Positions 44,653 through 52,799 of a stretch of 64,000 bases of DNA are shown piece by piece. The notes under the pieces were generated by a model that saw nothing but the letters and a program-made list of their open reading frames with translations, did not search any database and had not been told where the DNA came from. Source of the stretch: a bacterium (lineage in GTDB: Bacteria; Krumholzibacteriota; Krumholzibacteriia; LZORAL124-64-63); the NCBI GenBank assembly GCA_016703265.1, contig JADJCK010000016.1, positions 1 to 64,000 of the forward strand. Direction: 5' to 3'. The stretch's first letter is position 1. Each line of letters opens with the position of its first letter. The translations under genes and the position numbers were made by a program.

Positions 44653-47214
44653 TCAGCGCACGATCACCACGCGGCCGGTCAGCTGCTCGCTGCCCACCTG
44701 GGCGCGTACGAAGTAGACGCCGCTGGCGGCCGAACGGCCCTGCGCGTCGCGGCCGTCCCAGGCCAGGGCGCGTTCGCCGCCGTCGAGGCTGCCGGAGAAC
44801 AGGCGCCGCACGCGGGCACCGCGGGCATCGTGGATGTCCACGGTCACATCGGCCCGGCCCGGCAGGGTCAGCAGCAGGCGTGAGCCGTCACTGCCCGCGC
44901 CGCCAAGCACGCGCAGGTTCAGCGCGCCGCCAAGATCCACGCCCGCCACGTACGACGATACCGTGAACGACTCGGGTTCCGTCAGCGACGTGCGCAGCAC
45001 GCCGTTGCCGGCCCAGGCCCGCCACCAGTAGTTGCCGGCGGCCAGCGTCGGCGTGGTCCAGGCGGTCTGGCCGGCGGTCTCGGCCACGTTGTTGACCGTG
45101 GCGGCTACGTCGGTGCAGGCCGCATCGCGGTAGAGGCGGAAGCCGTAGTCGGCCGCGCCGCCGCCGGGCACGGCGCTGTTGGCCACCGTCAGGGCGGGCT
45201 GCACGCTGACCACCGCGCCGCCGACGGGGCTGAGGGCCACCGGGGGCAGCATCGCGAAGGCCGGAGTGGCGCCCTCGAGCTCCACGTCGTCGATGTACCA
45301 GCCGTCATAGGTCAGCGAGACGTCGGTCGTCAGGTAGAACCGCAGCGCCAGGTCCTGGCCGGCGTAGGCGGCCAGGTCGATGGTCACCTGCGTCCAGGTG
45401 GACAGCGTGCCGTCGTACTGGGCCACGGTGGTCCAGGGGCCGCCGTTCGCCGAGACCTGCACCTGCGCGAAGTCGTAGGTCGCTTCGGTGGTGTACTTGT
45501 GCCAGAAGCGCAGGCGCGAGATGCGGCGCGTGCCGTTCAGCTGCGCGGAGGTGTTGCTGTAGTTGGTGTAGCTGCCGGTGGGCGTGTCGGTCAGCGAGCG
45601 CGACGTCGAGTGCGACGTCGACGTGGTGGTGCCCCACGTGCCTGACAGCGTCCAGTTGCCGGTGCCCGACTCGAAGTTGTCGCTGAACACGAGCGAGGGC
45701 GAGCCCACCAGGAAGGCCATCGGGAACGTGAGGTCGCCGTCGGGCTGGTGCACGGTCACCTGCAGCTGGACCTGGTGGCCGGACGGGCAGGCCGCGTCGA
45801 CGGTGAAGGGGATGGGGCTGGCGCCCAGCGTGGCCGTGCCCATGGCCGGCACGTTGCCCACGGTGCGCGACGAGGCCAGCAGCTGCACCCAGGGGTCGTC
45901 GGTGCTGACGGTCACCTGGACGTTCAGCGCGCTGGAGGCGACCGACTCGTTCTCGACGGTGAAGTTGAAGGTGCCGTTGCCGCCGGGCACGGCCCCGGTG
46001 GCCACCGGCGTGCGCGCCATCAGGCTGGTGCCCGCCGCGCGCATCAGGTACAGGTGCGCGTCCAGGTTCTCGTTGAACTCGATGGAGCGGTTGGACTCGG
46101 GCGGCCAGAAACCGTAGCTGCCGATCTCGTTCGACATGCTGAAGATGGCCGGGTGGAACGACGTGGTGCCGTAGAAGGTGTCGAACACGCCGCCATTCAC
46201 GTCATAGAGAATGGCGCCGGGCCGGCCGTAGTCATAGTTGTTCACGGCGGTCATCTTCTGGGCGATGTGCTGGAAGATGGCGTCATGCGGCGACGGTGTG
46301 TTCTGATAGCCCCACGGATACAGCGTCATGCCCGAGTACGTGTGCACCGAATCGTGCGTGATGATCTCGCGCCCGTTCACGAAGTTGATCATCGCCTGCG
46401 TCTCGAGCTCGCTGGCGGCCGACGGCCCGCGGTAGGTGATGTCGGACGGGCTCGGGCTGCTGCCGATGTCGTCGTAGCCCCAGTGGTTGGGGTAGTTGCG
46501 GTTCAGGTCGACGCCGATCTGGCCGCCCGCCTGGGGCGAGCGGTTCTTGCGCCACATGCCGCCGCCGTTGGGGTCGGTCGTCTCGTTGTAGACGAAGCCG
46601 TCGGGGTTCACCACCGGGATCAGGTACAGTTCGCGATTGTCGACCAGCCACTTGATGGAGGGGTCGGTCGCGTAGTTCCTGCACAGGTACTCGGCGAACA
46701 TGATGGGGAACTCGGCCGCCATGATCTCGCGCGCGTGGTGCGTGCCGTCGATCATCACCTCGGGTTCGTTCTCGTCCACGTCCGGGTTGTCCGACAGGCG
46801 ATAGGCCCAGATGGAGCGGCCCTGGTACGTGGTGCCGATGGACCACTTCGCGCTGATCACGTTCGGGTACAGCAGGCGCAGGCTGTCCATGAAGGCCACG
46901 TTCTCGCTGAACGTGTGGAAGATGCCGAAGCCGACGCCCTTGTCGGGGTACGCGGCCGCCAGTTCCATGTCGCGCTGCATCACTTCCGGCACCAGGCCGG
47001 CTGCGCGCAGGATGGCCTCATCGCCCGGCTGCGCCGCGATGTGCGCCTCGACACCAGGCTTCACGAACACGACATCCAGTTCGTTCTGGTGCAGGCGCAG
47101 CCACTCGGAGGCGGCGGGATCGGCCAGCGAAACGCGCACCAGGTCATGGCGGGGTTCGGCGGCGAGGGCGGACAGCGAAACGAGCAGGCACAATCCTGCC
47201 AGCAACAGGGACAA
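44653..47214 (-). CDS. Secreted M14 zinc carboxypeptidase with FlgD-like C-terminal domain
   Basis: This is an about 853-residue exported metallopeptidase. The M14 domain (about 100-400) has the zinc ligands in GTHHAREIMAAEFP (HxxE) and His in HDSVHTYSG, substrate-binding DLNRNYPNHW, and the catalytic Glu in FSMSNEIGSYG. Next come a beta-sandwich, a MAM/CBM-like jelly roll (FSDNFESGTGNWTLSGTW to WYIDDVELEG), a Fn3-like segment and a FlgD-type C-terminal module (DIHDARGARVRRLF, GVYFVRAQVG). A better start is ATG 47227 (MRRL, GGAG 6 nt upstream), which needs one base removed from the TTT run at 47213-47215; otherwise TTG 47214 is used. Confidence 0.88.
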   Translation of the reverse strand: MSLLLAGLCLLVSLSALAAEPRHDLVRVSLADPAASEWLRLHQNELDVVFVKPGVEAHIAAQPGDEAILRAAGLVPEVMQRDMELAAAYPDKGVGFGIFHTFSENVAFMDSLRLLYPNVISAKWSIGTTYQGRSIWAYRLSDNPDVDENEPEVMIDGTHHAREIMAAEFPIMFAEYLCRNYATDPSIKWLVDNRELYLIPVVNPDGFVYNETTDPNGGGMWRKNRSPQAGGQIGVDLNRNYPNHWGYDDIGSSPSPSDITYRGPSAASELETQAMINFVNGREIITHDSVHTYSGMTLYPWGYQNTPSPHDAIFQHIAQKMTAVNNYDYGRPGAILYDVNGGVFDTFYGTTSFHPAIFSMSNEIGSYGFWPPESNRSIEFNENLDAHLYLMRAAGTSLMARTPVATGAVPGGNGTFNFTVENESVASSALNVQVTVSTDDPWVQLLASSRTVGNVPAMGTATLGASPIPFTVDAACPSGHQVQLQVTVHQPDGDLTFPMAFLVGSPSLVFSDNFESGTGNWTLSGTWGTTTSTSHSTSRSLTDTPTGSYTNYSNTSAQLNGTRRISRLRFWHKYTTEATYDFAQVQVSANGGPWTTVAQYDGTLSTWTQVTIDLAAYAGQDLALRFYLTTDVSLTYDGWYIDDVELEGATPAFAMLPPVALSPVGGAVVSVQPALTVANSAVPGGGAADYGFRLYRDAACTDVAATVNNVAETAGQTAWTTPTLAAGNYWWRAWAGNGVLRTSLTEPESFTVSSYVAGVDLGGALNLRVLGGAGSDGSRLLLTLPGRADVTVDIHDARGARVRRLFSGSLDGGERALAWDGRDAQGRSAASGVYFVRAQVGSEQLTGRVVIVR

Positions 47215-47295
47215 AGAGGCGACGCATGCCGAACTCCAGATTCGTTGAAGGGCCGAGGCTGCGATCTCACAATTCTACAGGATGGAAGCGGGAAC

Positions 47296-47325
47296 CTCAA
47301 CGAAAGACAACTCAACGAAAGACAA
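47296..47325. repeat. Two 15-bp tandem repeats in the mdh/M14 gap
   Basis: CTCAACGAAAGACAA occurs twice head to tail (47296-47310, 47311-47325), directly beside the mdh terminator stem; on the minus strand it provides T-rich sequence after the hairpin. Confidence 0.75.
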
Positions 47326-47355
47326 CGCCGCCGGGTGTGGGGACACCCGGCGGCG
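47326..47355 (-). terminator. Terminator after mdh
   Basis: CGCCGCCGGGTGT and ACACCCGGCGGCG form a 13-bp stem with a 4-nt loop. On the minus strand TTGTCTTTCGTTG follows. Confidence 0.8.
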
Positions 47356-47392
47356 GCGTGATCAATTCGTGACGATTAGCTAACCGCTTGAT

Positions 47393-48346
47393 CTACTTGG
47401 CCGCGTCGACTTCGGCGCAGGTCTTCTTCACCGCAGCCACCGACTTCTTCAGTGCGGCAGCCTCTTCCGGCGTCAGCTTGATCTTGATGATCTTCTCGAT
47501 GCCGCCGGCACCCAGCAGCGCGGGCACGCCCACGAACAGGCCCTTCACCGAGTACTCGCCCTGCAGGTAGGCGCACACCGGCACGATCTTCTTCTTGTCG
47601 TAGGCGATGGCCTCGACCATCTCGAGCGCGCTGACCGCCGGGCTGACGAACGCCGAGCCCGAGCCCAGCAGCTTGACGACTTCGCCGCCCGCGTTGCGCG
47701 TGCGGTCCTCGATGGCGTCGAGCTTCTTGGCGGGCACGAACTGTTCGACCGGCAGGCCGTAGATACGGCAGGCGCTGCGGATCGGCACCATCGTGTCGCC
47801 GTGGCCGCCCAGCACAACCGCCTCGACGTTTTCCACCGACACGCCCGCGGCCTCGGCCACGAAGAACTTGTAGCGCGCCGAGTCGAGCACGCCGGCCATG
47901 CCCATGATGCGCGCGGGATTCGCCTTGGTCTTCTTGAACAGCCGGTAGACGATGGCGTCGAGCGGGTTCGCGATCGAGATGATGAACGCGCCGGGCGCGA
48001 ACTTGTTGATGCCGTCGGCCACCAGGTCGGTGATCTTCAGGTTGATGGCCAGCAGCTCTTCACGCGAGGGGAAGGTGCCGTCCGGGCGCATCGTGCGGGG
48101 CACGCCGGCGGTGTTGATCACGAAATCGCAGCCGGTCAGGATGTCGTAGGTCTTGGCGCCGACGATGTTCACGTCGCTGCCGTAGACCGGCGTGGCCTCG
48201 GCGATATCCAGGCACTTGCCCGCCGCCAGGTCCGGACCCTTGACGTCGACCAGGGCAACGTTCCGGGCCAGCCGCCGCGAAACGATTTCGGCCGCGAGCA
48301 CGCCGCCGATGTTGCCGCCGCCGACGATACCGATTTTGTTGATCAT
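47393..48346 (-). CDS. mdh: Malate dehydrogenase, LDH-like type
   Basis: This is a 317-residue NAD-dependent TCA-cycle enzyme. It has the Rossmann start KIGIVGGGNIGGVLAAEI, the acidic NAD-selecting LVDVKGPDLAAGKCLDI, the NPLDAIVY segment, MAGVLDSARYKFFVAE and the catalytic His in LGGHGDTMVP. The active-site loop reads VPRTMRPDGTFPSREELL, a few residues longer than the usual GLPRKPGMSRDDLL type. CAAGGAGACGGCGCTC precedes the ATG. It is a single gene with its own terminator. Confidence 0.93.
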   Translation of the reverse strand: MINKIGIVGGGNIGGVLAAEIVSRRLARNVALVDVKGPDLAAGKCLDIAEATPVYGSDVNIVGAKTYDILTGCDFVINTAGVPRTMRPDGTFPSREELLAINLKITDLVADGINKFAPGAFIISIANPLDAIVYRLFKKTKANPARIMGMAGVLDSARYKFFVAEAAGVSVENVEAVVLGGHGDTMVPIRSACRIYGLPVEQFVPAKKLDAIEDRTRNAGGEVVKLLGSGSAFVSPAVSALEMVEAIAYDKKKIVPVCAYLQGEYSVKGLFVGVPALLGAGGIEKIIKIKLTPEEAAALKKSVAAVKKTCAEVDAAK

Positions 48347-48512
48347 GAGCGCCGTCTCCTTGCAGGATGAGGGGCCTTGCGGGGCGAAACAGGAGCGCCC
48401 CGGCCAGAGTTGTCAGCACATTAACACCCATCCCGATCCCATTCCAGCGGTTTCGGGCCGCAAGCGCCGTTTTGGTGCAGCCCCGGGCCGTTGTCGACCG
48501 ATAAGGAGAATC

Positions 48513-49211
48513 ATGTCCGACCAGCCAGGCAACCGTTGGGATGAGCGCTATGACCACGAGCGCTACTACTACGGCGAAGAGCCCAACGCCTTCATCGCCA
48601 CCCACCTGCCCACCCTGCCGAAGGGTACGGCCCTGTTCCTGGGAGAGGGCGAGGGGCGCAACGCCGTCTACGCCGCCGGGCTGGGTCACCGCGTGCTGGC
48701 CGTCGACAGCAGCGAGGTCGGCCGCCGCAAGGCGCTGGCGCTGGCCGCGGCCCGCAACGTGACGCTGGACTACCGCTGCGCCGACGTGCTGGCCGACGAC
48801 TGGTCGACCGATCCCTGGAACAACCGTCCCTGGAGTCTGGTGGTGCTGTGCTTCGCCCACCTGGCCCCGGCCGACGCGATCGCCATGCACGCGCGCGTCG
48901 CCGAGGCGCTGGCGCCAGGCGGCACGCTGCTGCTCAGCTCGTTCAGCAAGGCCCAGCTGGGCCGCACGTCGGGCGGCCCGCCGCGCCTGGAATGGCTGCA
49001 CGACCTGGAGGAGTTGCGCGCGCAGTTCCCGGGCCTGGCCTGGGACCAGGCCGTCGAGCACGAAGTCGACCTGTCCGAGGGCAGCGGCCACCGCGGCGCC
49101 GCCATGGTGATCGAGATGATCGGGCGCAAGACGAAGGAAGCCTGGTCGGGCGGCGGCTGGGGCAAGGGCGGCTGGTCGAAGGGGAATTGGGACAACGCCA
49201 GCAGGAACTGA
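48513..49211 (+). CDS. SAM-dependent methyltransferase (class I, TehB-like)
   Basis: This is a 232-residue protein. NRWDERYDHERYYYGEEPNAF opens a small class I methyltransferase. SAM-binding motif I is FLGEGEGRNAVYAAG (Gly-rich loop GEGEGRN) and motif II ends LAVDSS. LAPGGTLLLSSFSKAQLGR follows. The C-terminus is rich in Gly, Trp and Lys (GGGWGKGGWSKG). The pattern fits tellurite-resistance-like methyltransferases; the substrate is not known. AAGGAGA before the ATG 48513 is strong. The stop is 6 nt from the corrected Nudix stop. Confidence 0.85.
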   Translation: MSDQPGNRWDERYDHERYYYGEEPNAFIATHLPTLPKGTALFLGEGEGRNAVYAAGLGHRVLAVDSSEVGRRKALALAAARNVTLDYRCADVLADDWSTDPWNNRPWSLVVLCFAHLAPADAIAMHARVAEALAPGGTLLLSSFSKAQLGRTSGGPPRLEWLHDLEELRAQFPGLAWDQAVEHEVDLSEGSGHRGAAMVIEMIGRKTKEAWSGGGWGKGGWSKGNWDNASRN

Positions 49212-49217
49212 CGGCAG

Positions 49218-49873
49218 CTACGCCCGAACATCCCGCGCACCGCCAGCTTCGACCAGTCCTCGAACGAGCCGCCGTCCGGCCCGGCGCCGTCATCCAGCAG
49301 GGCCGGCAGCTCGCGGGCATTGATCCAGCGCGCCTGGTGCGGCTCGGCCTGGGCGCTGACCAGCCGGATCAGCTCGTCGTCACTGCCGGGCAGCGCATCG
49401 AGCGCCACGCGGTAGACCACGCCGAAGTGCACGCTGGAAACATCGTGTGCATCGGAATTGATGTAGCCGGCCAGCCGCAGCGCACCGGCCCCCGGCTCCA
49501 GGCCGGTCTCTTCCTGCATCTCGCGCAGCGCGGTGGCCTCGAGCAACGCGGCCGAGCGCCGCGCGCCCGCACCCGAATCCTCGGGCTCGATGTGCCCGCC
49601 GAACCCGACCGACCACAGGCCGCCCAGCCGCGCCTCGGTGTGCTTCGTGCGCCGCTGGTAGCAGAGCACGCGCGTTGCGGCACCCTCGCCGCGCGTGAGC
49701 ACGAGATAGGGGATGACCTGCTTGAAATGGGAGCACTGCTCCATGTAGTCGCGCTCGGCAAAGAACAGGCGGCCGGCCACAGCCTCGAGGTCGATGGCGC
49801 CCGGCGGCAGGAAACCCTGCGGGCTCAGGCCCGGGAACAGGTGGCAGCGTTCGACAACGAGGATGACGCGCAT
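49218..49873 (-). CDS. Nudix hydrolase family protein, apparent frameshift at the 3' end
   Basis: It starts at ATG 49873 (MRVILVVERCHLFPG; AAAGGA upstream). The Nudix box is FGGHIEPED, an insertion of about 10 residues, then ALREMQEETGL, containing the metal-binding REMQEE. Read straight on, the frame runs to 48770, overlapping the methyltransferase by over 440 nt in antisense with low-complexity sequence. Adding one base in the CCC run at 49223-49225 gives a stop at 49218, a 218-residue protein and a normal 6-nt convergent gap. The substrate, some nucleoside-diphosphate derivative, is unknown. Confidence 0.75.
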
Positions 49874-49979
49874 GGGCGGGCTCTGTCCTTTGGCGGTCGC
49901 GGGGTGTGTCGGGTCGGGCTCGAGGCGGGGGGAAAGTAACACTTCGGCCGGCGGTGGCGCACGGGCAAATATGGGGGGC

Positions 49980-50039
49980 GCCGGGTGGGCGCTCTCTCTT
50001 CACACCCCTGCGCGGCCGGGTGGGCGCTCTCTCTTCACA
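49980..50039. repeat. 25-bp direct repeat flanking the left arm of the MarR-linked element, copy A
   Basis: GCCGGGTGGGCGCTCTCTCT and then TCACA occurs at 49980-50004 and again at 50015-50039, a 35-nt period. The second copy forms the left end of the inverted repeat that follows. Confidence 0.8.
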
Positions 50040-50159
50040 GCTGTGCGCCGCCGGTTGGTTGACCTATCAACGAATTTGGCGGCCCCAATAGGCCCCTGAC
50101 CGGCCGTCAATTGGTTGATAGATCAACCAACCGGCGGCGCAGAGATGTGAAGAGAGAGC
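50026..50159. repeat. MarR-linked inverted-repeat element, copy A
   Basis: Ends GCTCTCTCTTCACA (50026-50039) and TGTGAAGAGAGAGC (50146-50159) are inverted repeats. Inside them TGCGCCGCCGGTTGGTTGA (50044-50062) and its 19-bp complement (50123-50141) pair again. The core holds two 20-bp palindromes, TTGGTTGA-N4-TCAACGAA (50055-50074) and TTGGTTGATAGATCAACCAA (50111-50130), 56 bp apart. It is similar in layout to copy B at 52538 and to the marR promoter. Confidence 0.88.
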
Positions 50160-50163
50160 CCGC

Positions 50164-50257
50164 CCCACACTGCGTGACACGCCGCGCCAACTCCTCACTA
50201 ATCGTCCAACGAGTCCCCGGGCCGACGCGGACCCCGCGTGATGCGGCGGATGAACGC
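50164..50257 (-). pseudogene. Remnant of a marR gene 3' end with one 28-bp repeat unit
   Basis: Reading minus, 50257 to 50198 encodes AFIRRITRGPRRPGDSLDD and a stop. This closely matches the last residues of the intact MarR (AFIRYVTRGPRRPGDSLKDD). Beyond that point similarity ends. Before it, 50164-50191 is one unit of the 28-bp repeat found four times at 52676. The stretch 50258-50386 shows nothing recognisable. Confidence 0.7.
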
Positions 50258-50386
50258 CGCGGGCGCTGCCCGCGCAACGAGCGCGGCCAGCAGAGCGGGC
50301 GGCGGCAGCCATCGGGGCTCGCCGCCGCCCGTTCCATCACCTGTCCACGATTCTGCCCGCGGCACTACCCGCGAGCCAGCCCCCGC

Positions 50387-50782
50387 TCAGGCCATCATCG
50401 CCAGCAGGCTGCCGGTGGCCTCTTCGTCGCGCTCGCCGAACAGCGCCGCCAGGTCGAAGCCGCCCGAGCCGCCTGCGGCCATCATCTGCGGCGGCGGACC
50501 CTGCGGCGGCCCGGACGGCCGCCGCGCCTCGAACTCCTCGAAGCTCACGGCGCCATCGCTGTCGCCATCGAGCTCTGCGAACATGTCCTCGGCGGCGGGC
50601 TGGTCGCCGTCGCCGCGCGAAGGCATCGATTCGGACATCGCCTGCATCTCGGCGAGCGTCACCTTGCCGTCTCCGTCGGTGTCGATGCTGTTGAACATCT
50701 CCTTGGGGTCGGGCGGCGCCGGCCGCGTGGACGTGGAAGACAGGGACAGCATCGAACTGTTCCCGCTGATCGAAGAGATCAT
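50387..50782 (-). CDS. EF-hand calcium-binding protein
   Basis: This 131-residue protein has a Ser-rich N-terminus and two EF-hand loops, DTDGDGKVTLAE and DGDSDGAVSFEE, each with the canonical Asp at positions 1, 3 and 5 and Glu at 12. The C-terminal third is Pro/Gly/Met-rich, probably flexible. No signal peptide is obvious. The start is the ATG at 50782 with AAGGGG upstream, preferred over the GTG two codons earlier. Likely a calcium buffer or sensor; the partner is unknown. Confidence 0.85.
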   Translation of the reverse strand: MISSISGNSSMLSLSSTSTRPAPPDPKEMFNSIDTDGDGKVTLAEMQAMSESMPSRGDGDQPAAEDMFAELDGDSDGAVSFEEFEARRPSGPPQGPPPQMMAAGGSGGFDLAALFGERDEEATGSLLAMMA

Positions 50783-50913
50783 GGTCACCCCTTCCAGGCC
50801 GTCAGTGGAATGGTGATCCCGCCGATGCGGCGATCGCGCCGCGCGCGGACGGCTGGCGCGTCGCGGCGCCCAGCGGCAGCAATCGGTGTTCCGCGGCCGG
50901 TAACGGGTCGGTA

Positions 50914-51594
50914 TCAGGCGGAAGGCGGCAGCAAGAGGTAGCCCTCGCCGCGCACGGCGCGGATCCAGCGCGGCGCGCGCGAATCGTCACCCAGCTTGCG
51001 GCGCAGGCGTGTCACGCGCAGGTCCAGCGAGCGGTCGCCGGCAGCGCAGGTGCGGCCGTGGAGTTCGAGCGAGAGTTCGTCGCGGGTCACCACGCTTCCG
51101 CGGCGGCGGTGCAGGACAGCCAGAAGCTCGAACTCGCCGTCGGTCAGCGCCAGGTGGCGGCCGTCGACCACGGCGTGACGATGCGCCGCATCGAGCGCAA
51201 GGTCGCCCGCGGGCATCGCCGCGCGCAACGGTCGCTGCATGGCGCGCAGCTGCGCGGACAGTCGGCGCGGATCCGGCGGCCACGAGACCACCGCGTCGGC
51301 GCCCTGCTCCAGCGCCGTCACCTCGAGCGCAGCTTCCGGTCCGCGCGCCACGGCGCAGAGGAGCAGGCCGGGCAGTTCACGTCGGGCCGCCCGGCACCAG
51401 TCGAGCGCCGTGCCGGGCTCCGGACCGAGGTCGAGCACGACCAGCGCCCCGCCGTGGCGCACGCGATCGGGCAGCGTCGCGCAGGTGGCCGGCCGCTTCT
51501 CGGCGGCGACGGCCCCGAAGCCGGCCAGCGCCAGCGCCGCAGCCAGGTCGCGGCGGGTCTCGGCATCATTGCTCAGGACGATGATCGGCAGCAT
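50914..51594 (-). CDS. OmpR/PhoB-type response regulator with degenerate receiver
   Basis: This is a 226-residue protein. The receiver (1-115) keeps a phosphorylatable Asp in LVVLDLGPEPG, but has only one N-terminal acidic residue (LSNDAE). The conserved Lys-Pro is changed to Ser-Trp-Pro in GADAVVSWPPD. The C-terminal winged helix (about 130-225) is intact: LTDGEFELLAVLHRRRGSVVTRDEL, then DLRVTRLRRKLGD and IRAVRGEGYLL. It is an orphan regulator, perhaps controlled without phosphorylation. Start 51594 (MLPIIVL) with GAGGA upstream. Confidence 0.85.
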   Translation of the reverse strand: MLPIIVLSNDAETRRDLAAALALAGFGAVAAEKRPATCATLPDRVRHGGALVVLDLGPEPGTALDWCRAARRELPGLLLCAVARGPEAALEVTALEQGADAVVSWPPDPRRLSAQLRAMQRPLRAAMPAGDLALDAAHRHAVVDGRHLALTDGEFELLAVLHRRRGSVVTRDELSLELHGRTCAAGDRSLDLRVTRLRRKLGDDSRAPRWIRAVRGEGYLLLPPSA

Positions 51595-51782
51595 GGTCGG
51601 GTCGCAGTCCTCTTCCGGGGTCGGGCGTGCGGTCACGCAACGCGCGCCGTGGCCGGTTCCAGCGGCGAAAAATACAGCTCCGCATCACGGACACGTGACA
51701 ATTTGATCTTTCGATTGCATTACGGACGCGCCTCGTCTAGAATCTCCCGGCCAATCCAACACCCTGCACCGGAGGAACACCG

Positions 51783-52511
51783 ATGATGCGTTCGCTCATG
51801 ATGATCATGGCCCTGTGCCTGCTGGCCGCCGCGAGCCTGGGCGCCGAACAGCCGCGCGAGCAGATCAAGCTCGAGAACCCGACCCTGTCGCTGCTGCCCA
51901 TGTCGCCCCCGCCGGGCGCGACCTGCGAGGTCGGCAACCCCGACGACCCCTACTGGACCTACGGCAACTGGATCATGGGCGGCGAGACCTACGCCTACCT
52001 GATCAACCCGCCCGCCGAGGGCTGCACCTGCGGCGCCGGCTTCAAGCTCGACCGCGTCTACATGATGATGCAGTTCGGCCCCGAGGACGCCCCCGTCACC
52101 TTCGACGCCTACGCCGGCCTGGCCGAGGCGGTGTGGGACCCGTCGCGCAGCGCCTACGTGCCCGGCCCCGAGTACTGCACCTCGCCCACCTGGTCGATCT
52201 CGGCCAGCGCGGCCGGCCTCTACGACATCTATGTCGACATGGCCGACGCCTGCCCGTGCGCGGCGACCACCGAGCCCTACTTCATCACCTTCCACCTGCC
52301 CAACGGCTTCGCCTGGTGGCCGTCGGCGCTGGAGGACAACGATCCGCAGACCGGCATCAGCTGGTACAACAGCGGCTTCGGCTGGTCCGACCTGGTCGGC
52401 GATTTCGGCTGGTGGGGCAACAACATCATGCACGCCGACGTGACATGCTGCGAGAACCCGGTCTCCCAGGAGAAGGCGACCTGGGGCGATGTGAAGTCGC
52501 TCTGGCGCTAA
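51783..52511 (+). CDS. Secreted Cys-rich protein of unknown function
   Basis: This is a 242-residue protein with a signal peptide MMRSLMMIMALCLLAAASLGAE (cleavage near residue 20). The mature part has eight Cys, including CTCGAG, CPC and a terminal TCC, and many Trp/Tyr/Asp residues (DPYWTYGNWIMGGETYAYL, ending WWGNNIMHADVTCC), as in a beta-sandwich stabilised by disulfides. CGGAGGAACACCG precedes the ATG. It lies just before copy B of the MarR-linked element. No family was recognised. Confidence 0.78.
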   Translation: MMRSLMMIMALCLLAAASLGAEQPREQIKLENPTLSLLPMSPPPGATCEVGNPDDPYWTYGNWIMGGETYAYLINPPAEGCTCGAGFKLDRVYMMMQFGPEDAPVTFDAYAGLAEAVWDPSRSAYVPGPEYCTSPTWSISASAAGLYDIYVDMADACPCAATTEPYFITFHLPNGFAWWPSALEDNDPQTGISWYNSGFGWSDLVGDFGWWGNNIMHADVTCCENPVSQEKATWGDVKSLWR

Positions 52512-52537
52512 CGCTCCTGCTCTTGCGAGGGGCGGGC

Positions 52538-52671
52538 GCTCTCTCTTCACACTTCGGCGCCACCGGTTGGTTGACCTATCAACGAATCCGGTGGCGCCAA
52601 TCGGCCCCTGGCCGGCCGCCATTTGGTTGATACGTCAACCAACCGGCGACGCGAAGGTGTGAAGAGAGAGC
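52538..52671. repeat. MarR-linked inverted-repeat element, copy B
   Basis: Same architecture as copy A: ends GCTCTCTCTTCACA (52538-52551) and TGTGAAGAGAGAGC (52658-52671), with palindromes at 52567-52586 and 52623-52642 (TTGGTTGATACGTCAACCAA), again exactly 56 bp apart. It starts 27 nt after the secreted-protein stop and lies between that gene and marR. Confidence 0.9.
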
Positions 52672-52675
52672 CCGC

Positions 52676-52787
52676 CCCTCACTTCGTTACACGTTTCGCC
52701 CATCCCTCACTTCGTAACACGGTTGGCCCTTCCTTCACTTGGTAACACGGTTGACCCGCCCCTCAATTCGCAACTCGGCGCGCCCGC
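52676..52787. repeat. Four 28-bp tandem repeats
   Basis: Imperfect units with exact 28-bp period begin at 52676, 52704, 52732 and 52760, for example CCCTCACTTCGTAACACGGT in unit 2. They fill the space between copy B and the marR stop. A single diverged unit follows copy A. No unique spacers, so not CRISPR. Confidence 0.88.
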
Positions 52788-52799
52788 ACCCCACCGCCG

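Noticed and set aside
48770..49217. C-terminal extension of the Nudix protein overlapping the methyltransferase
   Set aside because: Low-complexity sequence antisense to a solid gene; one base added at 49223-49225 gives a normal stop at 49218.
50026..50159. Integron attC site
   Set aside because: The ends lack the RYYYAAC/GTTRRRY core sites and no integrase gene is in the window.
52676..52787. CRISPR array
   Set aside because: Units are directly abutting with no spacers, diverged, and no cas gene is present.
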